This document shows positions 11,256 through 24,300 of a stretch of 64,000 nt of DNA, piece after piece (position 1 is the first letter of the stretch; the number at the start of each line of letters is the position of its first letter). Both the position numbers and the translations under genes were made by a program. This DNA is from Sporobolomyces roseus (lineage: Eukaryota; Basidiomycota; Microbotryomycetes; Sporidiobolales; Sporidiobolaceae): the NCBI GenBank assembly GCA_016617785.1, contig JADILM010000001.1:2046001-2110000 (forward strand). Direction: 5' to 3'. Below the pieces are notes generated by a model. That model saw only the letters and a list, made by a program, of their open reading frames with translations. It made no database searches and was not told where the DNA came from.

Positions 11256-12214
11256 TCATGATGGTACAATTCCCACTCTCGGAACCGCCTGATCCCACGG
11301 CCCTCTAATCTTGTCCTTGTATCTGATCATCAACCACCCTCTGACCAAAGGTGCAACAACACTCGATCCGAACAGTAACGCAGCAGCGATCAACATACTC
11401 CCCGTTCCCAAACTTCGCAAACTGACGAGTGCCGTAGTGACGAGCAGCCATGTGAGGATCAGAGTAGGCTTCAAGGTGAGGGAAGATCGAAGAAGTGGGA
11501 ATGGTCCGAAGAATAAGGTCGAAAAGAGGAGGAGGGAGAAGACTGAGGTGTTTGAAGTGAGTCGAGAGGCGAGAACAGTGCTTCCCGATAACGCGGCCGT
11601 CAGAGATATTGTCGAAGGGAGAGGAGCTCGGCGAGCCATAGGTGGAGAGGTCGAGGGTGGTAAAGGGGAAGGAGTGTCGAAAGGAGAAATGTAGCGGAGG
11701 AAAGGGAGGGTGGTCAGAAGAGGTCTGGATTGTAAGGAGCTTTTTGTAGGGATGGAGCGATAGTCGCCGAAGAGTAGGTTGATAGCGAATAGAGTTCCGC
11801 TCAACGCCCAAATCGAATCAGACGTGGTCGATTTCGTCAAGGTCTTGAGGGCCGGGGACAGGAGATACAACGCGAACAGAGGTATCAACGGTGCTGCGAT
11901 GCCTGCACCATCCTTCGAAGCAGTGAGGGAAGGAGTCGATTCTCCGATGAGGAATGACCAAATTCGAAAGGTGATGCCGAGTAAGACTGAGAGTATGAGG
12001 AGGGTCGTGGGATGAAGGGCATCTTGGGATAGGCGAACGAATATCGATATGAAGATGAAGGTGCAGGCGAGATGTTGTGTTATTGGGAGAGTTTGACGAA
12101 GGAGGAGAGGGAGAGAAGCGGGATGGACGTTGACTAGCGAACGATATGTCACTTTTGAGTCAGTCTCTCACTTTTCGCAGCTCAATAGGTCGATATCCTG
12201 ACTTACCATTGCGT
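11256..12214 (-). pseudogene. GPI2: GPI2/PIG-C, 5'-truncated copy, unit 2
   Basis: Same structure as the fragment at 5569-6527: complete exon 3 (11256-12151), intron, and an exon 2 remnant cut at the junction after 12214. It has a C at 11915 where units 0 and 1 have T; the change is synonymous. It lacks start codon and promoter. Confidence 0.85.
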
Positions 12215-12293
12215 AACCAGTTGGGAGAGTCAGAGGAAGGGATCAATTCGAGTCGCTGCACTCGAAACGCGGGCGGGGGGGAGATAACCTGGT

Positions 12294-13768
12294 TCAAGAC
12301 CGTTGCGCCACGCTTCCGACTCGTACATCATCGAACTGTTCCGATCCTACATAACCTCCACGCATTGAGCTTTTGACATTTTGGATGAATCGATCGCGAT
12401 TCGCTCGAAGGTCGTTCGCAGCGTCTGTGAGGCGTGAAGAACCGGATAGGTCAGCTCAGGAGGGACGAGATAGAAAGGCTTTGGAGAGTGAGGAAGTCTA
12501 GAGTATGGATTCGTCGAAGGGGAGAAGAAACCGTTCTCATTTCCCTTGGTTGGTACGGCGACGTCTCGAGACGGGTTGGAGGACCTACGTGTCCTCGTCG
12601 CGAAGACACAAAACCATCGCGTTGAGATGCACGCAAAGCGAAAGCTTACCTTTGTTCAAAGGATCATCTGCGTTGGGTTCGAGGAAGAGATACTGGATTC
12701 CGACCATGACTGCGTTGAGGTTGAGAACGGGCTTCCAGTCCTCGCGAAGAATGTTGAGACAGACATTGCCAGCTAGATCGAGATTAGGGTGGTAGATCTG
12801 AAGGATTTCACCGCAGAACAGCGAGTGGAAGAGGAAGAAAGGGCAGAACGGGGAGTCAAGCGATGTCAGTCATGCACTCGTCAAGAGAAGTCACAAATTC
12901 GGGTGAGAAGAACGAGATGAGCTAGTGAGGAACACGAGGAGACGAAACTCACCTTTGGTACACACTTGACTTTCGGAGCGTCGTGAGGATAGTTGTTGTT
13001 GATCGCGAAAGTGAATTTGAAAGATCCTCCCTTGTACATACCTACTCTCCCTATGCGTCAGCGGAGCGACAAAGACACAGGAGGAGGGGAGGACGCGATC
13101 GATTGCCTTCATCGGGAGTAATGGTAAGTTCAAAGTTGAGCAAATCTTCGGGGTTTGGGAAGTTGGTCTTCATCGTCGATGGGAGGTCGAGTTCAGTGAG
13201 ATCTGTTCGTGTCGGAAGAGTGAGTCAATAAAGCGATCTTGCGAACGAATTTTAGATAATTTCGGATTGATCCGACATTTGTCACTCCCTCGAAACGCTT
13301 CTTCTTCGCTTTCCGGTATCCGTCTTGAGAGCGATAGACACGACCACGTTGCCGTATCCCTGTCGTCCTCTCCAGTGCATGGGCTCAGATGTCGATAAAT
13401 TGCGATCAAGTCGAACTTGAACTGAGTGACCCGGTTGTCGATCAAGATCCGTTCTCATGATCGCAGTGTTCGTATACTCCCTCTTCGCCCAAGTAGCCTG
13501 CCAATGGAGAGGAAGCTTACCTTTCTGAACCCTGATCAAAGCGGCTGAAGTTTTGGGTTTCTTCTTAGCTGCCGCATCCTCGTTCTTCTTCAATGACCAA
13601 ATCTATGACAAGCGACGTGTACCAGAGACGAGATCGCGAGGTTAGGTTAGAAGTTGATTGAAAGAGGAGGAAGGGAAGGGAAGGGAAGGCAAGTGGAGGG
13701 AGAAGATTAGCTTCCACTTATGTTGGATACAGGAAGAGCGCAGAGTAATTTGAGCTCACTTTCATCAT
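12294..13768 (-). CDS. UBC12: NEDD8-conjugating enzyme E2 UBC12, unit 3
   Basis: Third copy of UBC12 with the same six exons (shift 5687 from unit 2). Like unit 1, it has a GC donor at intron 3 (13051-13106; G at 13105). Catalytic Cys108 and all other motifs are unchanged. Confidence 0.92.
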
Positions 13769-13897
13769 CTTGGGCGGGATTCGTGATCTTGTAAAGTCGT
13801 GATTGAGAGGCAAGAGAGTGCAACTAGCTTCGTATCGTATCTCCTCTCTCTTCCTCTCTCTCTCCTCCTCTTTAACGCGATAGGTACTTGAAGACAG

Positions 13898-15413
13898 ATG
13901 AGGGTAGTAAGGAGCTCCATCCCTCCAGCAGTCCACGTCTTCCGATCAATACCTAGAACGGTTCCTCCACTTTCTTCCTTATCTCTCCCGAAAGTCAACT
14001 ACTCGACCCGCACGGCTGTGAGTCTTCTATACTTAGATCTGATCTGATATTGCATGGGACTCATACTGTCAAGAGGTTCAGGCTCAGCGAAAGATCTCGC
14101 AAATCGACCTTCAACAACCTTTCGTCTCTCCCAATCTCATCGACTCCTTCGGAAGGCAACACGATTACTTGCGGATAAGCCTGACGGAGAAGTGCAACCT
14201 GCGATGTACGTCTTGCTTGCCTTGATCAGCGATAAAATCCTCGCAACTAAACCTTTCGGAATCTTTTAGGTACTTATTGCATGCCCTCGACGGGAGTTCC
14301 TCTCCTTCCAAAGGACGACTTGCTCACAACCGACGAGATTGAAAGAGTCGCAAAGCTCTTCATATCGAATGGCGTCAAGAAGATACGACTTACAGGAGGA
14401 GAACCAACAGTTCGCAAAGATTTGATCGACGTTGTTTGTAAGTACTCGTACCTACACTGTTCACTCGCGATGATCCTGTAGCTCAATATGCTTCAATTAC
14501 TACAGCCCGAATATCAGCCTTGAAACCGAAAGTAGAGTCTCTCGGGATGACCTCGAACGGCGTGACCTTGCGAAGACATCTTCCCTCTCTCGTCAAAGCC
14601 GGCCTGACGCACCTCAACCTCTCTCTCGATACTCTGGATGAATTCAAATACGAGCTCATGACCCGTCGAAGGGGGTTCCACAAGGTCATGGAAAGTCTCG
14701 AAGTAGCGAAAGAACTGAGAAAAGATGGATTGAGAGTCAAGATTAACGTCGTCGTGATCAAAGGCTTGAACGATATGGAGGTCTCTGACTTTGTCGAAAT
14801 GACCAAAGACGAAGACATCACCGTTCGTTTCATCGAGTACATGCCGTTCGAAGGTGAGCAAAACCCTATCTTTCGCTCTGACACGAGTTCTGCTGATGTG
14901 TTGCTGTCGTCGCAGACAATCGATGGTCAACCACAAAACTCGTTCCCTCGTCGACGCTTCTCTCGCAAATCCAAGCCCATTACGACTCGTCTCGATCGAT
15001 CGACAAACTTTGCGATTCACCTTCCGACACGACTCGAGCTTATCGGGTCAATGGTTATCGTGGTTCATTTGGATTCATCAGCAGCATGACGGATCATTTT
15101 TGTGGATCCTGCTCGAGACTGCGAGTTGGTGCTGATGGAGGAGTCAAGGTTCGCTTTCTACCTCGATTTGTGTTTTTGCAGCTTTGACTCATTCCTCCAC
15201 TGTCTCTTACAGGTTTGTCTCTTCGGTCCTCCAGCACTCGCTCTCCGACCCCTACTTCGCTCGTTACCTTCTACTCTGCAAAATGACACGACCATCTCGC
15301 AAAAGATTGGAGAGATTGTCTGGAAGAAGAAATTCGCTCATGACGGGTTAGGAGGTGCGTTAGGAATTCAAGAGAAGGGAAAAATGGGGAGTATGGTCGG
15401 AATTGGAGGCTGA
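13898..15413 (+). CDS. MOCS1: MOCS1A/MoaA-type GTP 3',8-cyclase, unit 3
   Basis: Third copy, shifted by 5687 from unit 2, with the same exons and the terminal Gly-Gly. The conserved alternative donor is at 15355. Confidence 0.92.
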
Positions 15414-15520
15414 TAAGATACGCCCTTCTGCTGGTATCCGAGGCGCAACAGGTACGTCAATCCCCCTGAATCGTGTTCGAAGATCCGAGGAAGCTCAATC
15501 GAGGGCTCTGCTGGGTACAG

Positions 15521-16188
15521 TACCTCGATACTTACCGACACGAAAGCCCACGAGACACCGATCTTCTATACTCGGTACACTCTCGGCCTCGCCCCTTTCA
15601 CCCCCTTCTTCGTTCAGCTCTCTCCGACTATTCTCAACAACACCTCGCTTACAAAAACCGAACAAACTATCAGCTCAGTCGCCTACACTGTCTCATATCG
15701 ATCCAAAAACTGGGAAAGCCTCAATGGTCGACGTAGGTGGAAAGGCTGTCACAGTTCGAACCGCAACAGCGAAAGGGAAGATTTACCTCAATCGGACAGC
15801 TTTCTCCATGATCGATCTCGGCAACTCCTCGTCTTCATCCACCATGGAGTCCAAGAAGGGAGACGTCATGTCGATAGCGCAAATTGCGGGAATTCTGGGA
15901 TCCAAGCAGACCAGCTCCCTCATCCCCCTCTGTCACCCTCTATCGCTCTCACACATCTCCGTCACTCTCGTACCTTCCCAAGTCGACTCGTCAATCGAGA
16001 TCACCTGCACCGCAAAATGTCGAGGTACAACGGGTGTCGAGATGGAGGCTTTGATGGGTGTCTCCGTCGCTGGATTGACAGTTTGGGACATGTGCAAAGC
16101 GGTGGCAGGGGAGGAAATGAGTCTCGGTGATATCAGGGTTGTCGAGAAAAGCGGAGGAAGAAGCGGTGACTGGAAGAGGGGGGAGTAG
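15521..16188 (+). CDS. MOCS1: MOCS1B/MoaC-type cPMP synthase domain, unit 3
   Basis: Third copy of the MoaC frame, with the same blocks and the same dependence on a splice from the MoaA exons for a start codon. Confidence 0.84.
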
Positions 16189-16282
16189 CGTTCGTACGAT
16201 GTTGAATTAATCTTTGATTCAGCTAGTCTGCCGCTTGCGGAAATGCTCGAGCTATGCGCGATAACGATGAACAGAGAGAGAC

Positions 16283-16327
<45 letters not shown>

Positions 16328-16938
16328 TGAGCTCCTCAATTTCCAAGACCGTTTTGCAACAAACTCGACTTTGATTCGCTCTTTGAGCCAGGTTCACGAG
16401 GCCGTGACTGTTGGAATGCATTCATGGCGACTCGTCTAACTACGTATTGTGAGCGTTGTCCTATCGTTCACCCTTCGGCAACCACTTTTCTCTCGGTAAA
16501 GTATCGCCTCGACCTTTCATCTCCTGGTCTAGTCATTCTCCCGTCATCGATACGCTCATCTAGTACGGCTCCTCCCCCTCCAGTCCAAATAGCTCTCGAG
16601 TAGCCGTGGCTGACTACTTGCGGAACATCGGAAGGTTTGTCGGATTCGATAGCGGTTCAGCGTCGTCCTCCTGCTCGGCGGCCGAGTCTTACTGTGTTCT
16701 CCAAGAAGACGGAGAGCCGTGGATGGGCTTTAGCTGAAGAAAGGTGGAAGAGCCCGTGGTTGAGAGTAGGAAACCTCCTGCGCCAAAGGTGAACATGACA
16801 ATTCGTTCCCTGGTGGTCCGTCTCGTGTCAGCTCAGCGAATAAAAGTCCCCCCCACAAACAGAACAGATGAAGATGCTTACGAAGATCCGCTGATCTAAC
16901 ATTTCGAAAACTGGTCGCTTTCGAATTCCCCTCATCGT
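16189..16938. other. Convergent intergenic region, unit 3
   Basis: Matches 10502-11255. It contains the GA tract at 16272-16325. On the minus strand, 16468-16650 is open for about 60 codons but has a stop upstream and no early ATG. A splice-like stretch (gtaagc at about 16881, branch gctgac, acceptor ccag near 16810) lies downstream of GPI2 and may be a 3'-UTR intron. No gene is claimed. Confidence 0.55.
16272..16325. repeat. GA microsatellite, unit 3
   Basis: About 54 nt of (GA)n with two CA interruptions, four nucleotides shorter than the unit 2 tract. Confidence 0.9.
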
Positions 16939-18060
16939 TCATGATGGTACAATTCCCACTCTCGGAACCGCCTGATCCCACGGCCCTCTAATCTTGTCCT
17001 TGTATCTGATCATCAACCACCCTCTGACCAAAGGTGCAACAACACTCGATCCGAACAGTAACGCAGCAGCGATCAACATACTCCCCGTTCCCAAACTTCG
17101 CAAACTGACGAGTGCCGTAGTGACGAGCAGCCATGTGAGGATCAGAGTAGGCTTCAAGGTGAGGGAAGATCGAAGAAGTGGGAATGGTCCGAAGAATAAG
17201 GTCGAAAAGAGGAGGAGGGAGAAGACTGAGGTGTTTGAAGTGAGTCGAGAGGCGAGAACAGTGCTTCCCGATAACGCGGCCGTCAGAGATATTGTCGAAG
17301 GGAGAGGAGCTCGGCGAGCCATAGGTGGAGAGGTCGAGGGTGGTAAAGGGGAAGGAGTGTCGAAAGGAGAAATGTAGCGGAGGAAAGGGAGGGTGGTCAG
17401 AAGAGGTCTGGATTGTAAGGAGCTTTTTGTAGGGATGGAGCGATAGTCGCCGAAGAGTAGGTTGATAGCGAATAGAGTTCCGCTCAACGCCCAAATCGAA
17501 TCAGACGTGGTCGATTTCGTCAAGGTCTTGAGGGCCGGGGACAGGAGATACAACGCGAACAGAGGTATCAACGGTGCTGCGATGCCTGCACCATCCTTCG
17601 AAGCAGTGAGGGAAGGAGTCGATTCTCCGATGAGGAATGACCAAATTCGAAAGGTGATGCCGAGTAAGACTGAGAGTATGAGGAGGGTCGTGGGATGAAG
17701 GGCATCTTGGGATAGGCGAACGAATATCGATATGAAGATGAAGGTGCAGGCGAGATGTTGTGTTATTGGGAGAGTTTGACGAAGGAGGAGAGGGAGAGAA
17801 GCGGGATGGACGTTGACTAGCGAACGATATGTCACTTTTGAGTCAGTCTCTCACTTTTCGCAGCTCAATAGGTCGATATCCTGACTTACCATTGCGTTGG
17901 AGATCAGAAAGGAAAGAGGAATCAACCCAATTGTCGGGATAAGGTTGTCGAAGGTAGAGTATTTTGCGATATGGCGGCAAGAGCTCTTGACCTCCTGTTG
18001 TAATTCACCTCTGTCAGCTACCTTCAGGGTGTTCTGTCACAAGCGGTAGTGCTTACCCAT
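16939..18060 (-). CDS. GPI2: GPI2/PIG-C, GPI-GlcNAc transferase subunit, only intact copy
   Basis: Multipass ER membrane subunit of the GPI-N-acetylglucosaminyltransferase complex, which starts GPI-anchor synthesis. Exons 18057-18060, 17890-17994 and 16939-17834 total 1005 nt, giving 334 aa. Exon 2 encodes the family signature LYLRQPYPDNWVDSSFL. Exon 3 holds the hydrophobic segments, SPALKTLTKSTTSDSIWALS and the C-terminal GPWDQA, matching human PIG-C and yeast Gpi2. The first coding exon is only 4 nt (ATG plus G); the upstream frame has a stop with no other ATG, which supports this start. The array junction lies inside exon 2 at 17897, so this copy alone keeps its 5' end. It diverges from the Arf-GEF gene across 320 bp. 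Confidence 0.92.
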
Positions 18061-18380
18061 TCCTCCTTCCTTCAGAGAATCCCCACCCTCTTCGAATTTC
18101 CCAAGTATAACGTTCGATTCGAGCGAGGTGATGATCTTGACCAAGCTTCAGAGTGTGGTGATCTATATAAGTTGCATCTGAAGCAGTCTTGATAGCCAGA
18201 GCGGATCGAAAGGTGAATAGTTAGGAACCAAAATCGCGAAGTCGATTTCGTCGTTCCCCCATCACACCTCATCTTCACTTTGAACCAAGAACTACACGCC
18301 AGATCGTTTGATAACAGCTCAGCAACAGACCGATATAGGGAAGGCTTTACAGTGTTACACGTCTCGCTCAATCTCGTCGC
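18061..18380. promoter_or_regulatory. Divergent promoter region, GPI2 / Arf-GEF
   Basis: 320 bp between two divergent start codons. It must carry 5' leader and promoter sequence for both genes. No specific factor site was recognised. Confidence 0.4.
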
Positions 18381-21300
18381 ATGAGTTCAACACCACAGAT
18401 CACGTTCAATGGGACTGATACGAACCCAGAACAAGCTCCATCATTCGCAGTAGAGGTTCCTGTAAGCTCACTCTTCCACTTGATTCCCTGCAAGCGAACG
18501 AGCGAGCGGAGATGCTGACATTATCCCTTGATCTCGTTTACCATCCCTCTCGACCCTCCCTCAATCGCTTCCCTGAGCCAGCCTGCGAATCTCATTCATG
18601 CAGAAATCCTTGCAGTCACGTCGGCGATGCGAAAGAATCAACGATGGGCTTCAACTTCTTACGCTGCTCGATCTTACACCAACGCTGCCGGCCATCTTGG
18701 AATGGGAGGAGTAGCAGGAGGTTCTCGTATACGCTCGAGAGAGAACGAGGAAGGGAGAGGGAGGGCCCATACTGCCACCACCTTGATGAGCGGATTCATG
18801 GAATTGAAAATGAGGTTGAGGGATCTCGAAGGTAAGTTTCGCCCTTTTCTCTCTATTACATCGTCCAGGACCACAGATTGCTGATATCGTCAAGAGATAT
18901 AGATCCTTCTGAACTCGACGCTGTCGCTCTCCTTCACCCTTTCCTCGAAGTCATCCGATCTCCCGAAACCTCTGGACCTATTACCGCAACTGCTCTTTCC
19001 TCAATCGACAAATTCCTCACCTACTCGATACTATCGCATTCGTCACCAAATCTACCTCTCGCTATGGCCCAGCTGTCGACCGCCGGAACTCACTGCAAAT
19101 TCGAAGCGAGCGATTCAGTATCGGACGAAGTTGTCCTCCTCAAAATTCTCGACGTGTTGCGGAATTGCTTGACTGGACGACTAGCGAGCGTCCTCAGTGA
19201 TGAGAGCGTATGTGAGATGATGGAGACTGGGCTCAGCATGTGCTGTCAGATGAGGTTGAGCGGTACGTCAAAAACAGGTTCTTCCTCCTAACCGTTATTG
19301 CGCGCTCATAGCCGAATCTTCTTGTCGCAGAGATGCTCCGAAGATCAGCGGAACGAACAATGCAAGCGATGGTAGCTGCTTGCTTCTCTAGACTCCGACA
19401 CCTCAACCCCGACACCTCTGAAGGCTTCACAATTCTCGACTTGTCCTCCTCCGTTTCGCTCTCCGAGCAGGAGGCGGACGCTGCCCAAGGCGGACTGAGA
19501 ATGACTGCACCGGATCCTCGTAGCGGTCACATTCCAGCGGCAGGAACTGAACAGGAAAAAGAGGCTCCTACATTGAGTTCAGAAATTCTAGACGATGGAG
19601 TTGTCGAGAGACTGGAGCAGGAAGCTGAAAAGATCTCCCCGACTGGTATATCTCCACTTCTCCCTCTCTTCATTGCGAACCAGAATCCTGACATTCATCG
19701 GCTTTGAACAGAGGATTTCGACATCGATATCATTCCTTTCGGACTCGCATCGATACAAGAACTTCTCCGAGTACTCATCTCCCTCCTAAATCCTCATGAT
19801 CAGCAACACACCGATTCGATGCGACTCATGGCTCTCGGTCTTCTCAACATCGCTTTCGAGGTTGGAGGGAAAAGCATGGGTGATTTCCCAGCTCTTCGAC
19901 TGATGGTGGCCGACCATCTCTGCAAACACTTGTTTCAAGTGAGTTGTACCATCCTATACTGCGCTCTTTGGCCTCGAGCGTTTTATTGACTCGTGTGCGA
20001 GTTCTCAGCTCGCAAGATCCGATCATCCTCAACTTCTCTCGGTCTCCCTTCGTGTAATTACAAACATCTTCGACACTATGCGACCACACCTCAAGTTGCA
20101 ACAAGAATTGTTCCTTTCCTTCCTCCTCGATCGCCTCATCCTCCCGCCTTCTGTCGCTCCCGGTACTCGGAAAGCAGACGTCGAGATCGCTCTCGATCGA
20201 TCAACATGGCTCAAAGACGAAGAGGAAGATCGTCGACCACTCTCGGCATCTACTTCGGGTCGAGAGAGGGAAAGGGAACGAGACAAGGGACCGAGTGCGG
20301 AAACGAGGGAATTGATGCTCGAAATTATCAGTCACTTTGCGAGGGGAAAGCACTCGATGGTCGATCTCTGGGTCAACTACGACTGTAATGTCGAGGGAGA
20401 GGACTTGTTCGAACGATTGATCAAGTTTCTGAGTCGAGTGAGTCTACCGTATTCCCCTCGTCACAACCCGCATACTGAAGTTTCCTTTTCGCGATAGGGC
20501 GTGTATCCTTCGAATAACTCTGTATCTTATCAACAAGACTCTTTCCAATTCCTGTGCCTTGAAGCTCTCCTTGAATTGATCGGTCAAATGGCTGCAAGAA
20601 TCGACGAGGTTCGTGTCGAAATTTCCTGTTCTTTGGTCGGAATCAGAGCCGCTGAACCATTACGTTTCGATCCGTCTACAGCCCGCTGATCCGAACTTGT
20701 CCCCGACACTAGGAGAAGATGTGTCTCGTTCGAAAGCGAACAAGCAAGTTCTCCTTGAGGGTGCTGCCGCATTCAATACGAAGCCCAAAGTCGGAATAAA
20801 GTACCTCGAAGAACACGGAGTCATCACAAAAGAACCAGCAAGTCTCGCAAACTTCTTGAAAACGACCCCGAAACTCGACAAGAAATTGTTGGGAGATTTC
20901 ATTACGAGACCTGATCAGCTGGAGGTGTTGAAATCGTTCATGCAGTCGATGGACTTCAGCGGCGTGAGTCATACAATCTCGATTCGCGCGTTTCGATTCG
21001 GTTGAGCTGACGAGGCTTGAACAATAGAAAATCATTTGCGATGCCATGCGAGAACTGCTCGAAGCCTTCCGACTACCAGGAGAATCGCAACAAATCAACC
21101 GAATTACTGAGACGTTTGCCGAAGTCTACTTTGCGACCAACCCTGGTAAGCTCGCCCGAGACGGTCGTTGTTCGGAGAATAGGATCTAAGTGTTTGCGTC
21201 TTACAGCTGAAATCAACTCGCAAGATGCTACCTATGTTCTGTCTTACTCTGTCATCATGCTCAACACCGATCTTCACAACCCTCAAGTCCGGAAACGAAT

Positions 21301-24300
21301 GGATCTTCACGCTTACTCTCGCAATCTGCGAGGAGTCAACGAGAACAAAGACTTTGATCCCGAATATCTCGTGAGCAGCTTTCTCTCTGCTGTTTCTTCC
21401 CCTTCTTCCCCGCTCTATCTGACTCAAGATGTACTCGCGACACAGCGAGCGATCTACGAATCGATCAGGAAACGTGAGATCGTTCTACCGGAGGAACACC
21501 AAAATTCAGTAGGATTCGAATACGGTTGGAAAGAATTGCTGAGGAGAACCCGTCGAACTGGTAAGTGAACTTCTTGTCTCCTCCTTTGCGCTTTGCTGAT
21601 GTTCCTCCTTCGCTAGGTCTCTATTCCCACAACCCGACAAACGTTTTCGATCGAGGAATGTTTGCCGTTTGCTGGAAACCCCTTGTTTCGGCCCTGTCGT
21701 ATGCCTTCTCCAACTTCTCCGACGACTACATGGTACAACGGGCGATAGGAGGACTGAACCATTGCGCTGCGCTCGCCGCTCGTTTCGAAATGTCGGAAGT
21801 GTTTGATTTCTTAATCCTCTCCCTCGCTCGAGTGACCGGACTCACATCTACCACAACCGCTTCACCGAACGATGTCGGCAACTTCCCTGTGGTCGATGTA
21901 GAAGGTCACAAACTTACCGTCAGTCCTCTAGCTGTTCGATTCGGCATGAATGTCAAAGCCCAACTCGCTGCTGTCGTCCTCTTCTCCATCGCAAACAACA
22001 ATGGCGCCTTCATCAGAGCCGGCTGGACTCCAATCTTCGAAATCTATCAGACCCTTTTCGTTCACTCTCTTCTCCCACCTTCGCTCACGATGATGGAGGA
22101 TTTCCTCTCCGGCGCATCTGCGATCCCCCTCAAGCCGAAATCAGTACCCGCTCCACGCGAAGACCGACGGGGAGACGGAGGACTCCTTTCGACGCTCTCG
22201 TCTTACCTTCTCTCGCCGTATGGATCGAACGGCGACGCTGGACCAACCGATTTCACGGATGACGATATCGAAACGACCCTCTCAGCAGTCGACACTGTAG
22301 CTTCATGTCGTGTCGAGGAGCTGTACTCTCAGATCTTGTGAGTGATCACAGACTAAGTGAACCTGCGGCTTCGAAGCTGACGTTCTATGTTGTACGCAGT
22401 GACTTGAAAGGTTCTGCTCTCGTCGCACCATTGCAAGCACTTATCGAACTCGATCAACGTATAACCGTCGAACGCCTTCGAACACGCGCTAGCGCAGGAT
22501 CAGCTCCAAACTCGCCTCAGATTAGTATCAACTCCTCTCGTGATCAACTTCCTTACGATCCTTGTGCCGTCTTGCTCCTCGAAGTCGTAACAAGCATCGT
22601 CAGTCGATCTCAAGACGCTTTGAGCGAAATTTGGTACGTCTTTCATTCTCATTCCCACCGAGCCACCGTCGCTGACAAGGATCTTGATAGGCCGACCACG
22701 TTCGACTTCCTCTCCCGACTCCTTGCTTCCGCCAATTCTTTCAGCAGCCTCTTCAACGAGCGCGTCGTCGCTTCTCTCCTTCGTCTCCTGACCGAAGTCA
22801 TCAAAGTCGACGAACTCCGAGATTCGACCTTCCTCGCCCTCGATACCCTTCGATCTCTCTCTCCTTCCGTCCTCTCAACGGTAGCCGAGCCCTTGATGGC
22901 TGGTTTATCGAGACTTTTCGTCGAAAACTCGAATCGAATTCAGTCAGCTTGTCAAACTTCTCTCTACGCCGCAAGTATCGGTGCTGATCGTGTCGACCCG
23001 AACAGGTCCCCTACCGAATGGAACCTCGTGTTCGCTCTCTTTTCGGTCACCGCTCAACAAGACTCTGCCGCAAAGATTTCCATGGAACTCCTCAAACAAC
23101 TCGCTGCCGGTCAGCTCGGCGCCGGACTCCAAGCTGAGAACTACGCTTCTTTCCTCCAAGTGCTCGGTACCTTTGCTAGTGCAGCACCGTCAGCTTCGAA
23201 ACAGCAACCCGAACGAGCAAAGTAGGTTGGCTTTTCTCAAACACTCCCAATAGCTGCACTGAGCTATATTTACTGGTGTTGTTGCGTACAGTGACGAGAC
23301 AGCTCTACATCGAGGTCTCCAAATTGTTGACGTTCTACGAGATGTCCAATCCTCAATTCCTCGTCTCATCTCCTCTTCGACCCTCTCTCCCTCTCGAGGC
23401 AAGTTTAGCTCTCTCCCTCTCTCTATATCCCCATCGAATCGTATTGACGCTGTGTTTCGTATCTGACTCAGCTTGGGAAGCTGCATGGATCCCTCTGCTG
23501 TCGGCCTACGCTCAACTCTGCCTCGCTCCAGCTCGCGAACTCCGACAAAACGCAATCAGCAGTCTACAACGAACTCTCCTCGCTCCCGAAATCCTACAAA
23601 ACGACGATGTCGATCTCACCATCATCTTCACTCGCATCTTCTTCCCCTTGCTCGAAGAACTCCTCAAACCTACCATCTTTCGAAGAGATCCTGAAGGAAT
23701 GGGCGAAACTCGACTGAGAGCTTCAGCCTTACTCTGCAAAATCTTCCTACAATACCTCGCTCAACTACAAGAGAGGAAAGGTATGAAGAATATGACGGAA
23801 TTGTGGTTGAAGATTCTTGGTTATCAAGATCGATTCATGCACAGTGGACGAAGAGATCAAATGGTACGTTTTCCTCCCTTCGGAGAGACTGTAGGTGTCG
23901 CTAACATTCGTCCGCTACTCTCGTGCAGTTTGAAGCGGTACCTGAGCTCCTCAAGAACGTCTTACTAGTCATGAACGCATCAGGATTCCTCCTTCCTCCT
24001 CACGACGAGCAAAGAACCGAAGAACAAGCTGCACTATGGAATGCAACATTCGAACGAATTCACCCTTTCTTACCCGACCTGCAGAGTAAGTTTTGCTTCG
24101 TCACGAAAAGTATTTTTGACGAGCTGACTTTCTTTGTGCGGTTCCACAGACGAACTTTTCCCTCCACCACGAATTCCCGTTCCTTTCTCTGCCGACCCTC
24201 AGACACAGGTATCACAACCGCTCTCCGAAGCTACTGAAGCGCAAACACTGTCGTCAGCCGATACTGCGACTGGCCACGAGCCACCTCAAGACAGATCGAA

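Larger units (their letters stand above)
1..17897. repeat. Tandem array of ~5.68-kb units (UBC12-MOCS1-GPI2)
   Basis: Direct repeats read by alignment: the sequence at 1 recurs at 5678, 11365 and 17048. The junction is the point where GPI2 exon 2 sequence (attgcgt) runs into aaccagttggg, after 850, 6527 and 12214. At 17897 the same attgcgt instead continues into the genuine GPI2 5' exons, so the array ends there. Full units are 851-6527 (5677 bp), 6528-12214 (5687 bp) and 12215-17897 (5683 bp); 1-850 is the tail of another unit. Copies are almost identical. Differences seen include 1741/7418/13105 (splice donor), 363/6040 (synonymous in GPI2), 551/6228 T versus 11915/17597 C (synonymous), and GA-repeat length. 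The left boundary lies outside the window, so true copy number is unknown. Confidence 0.97.

Noticed and set aside
16468..16650. Minus-strand open stretch downstream of GPI2 with coding-like composition
   Set aside because: A stop precedes it, there is no early ATG, and attempts to splice it to upstream frames break the phase. Kept only as an unexplained 3' region.
16730..16981. 83-codon minus-strand frame overlapping the GPI2 stop
   Set aside because: It overlaps GPI2 in another frame and contains a better-fitting intron. Probably 3' UTR.
1..17897. Array as a pure assembly duplication
   Set aside because: Units carry different SNPs and microsatellite lengths and end at a unique intact GPI2 boundary. 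Collapse or expansion in copy number cannot be excluded without reads.
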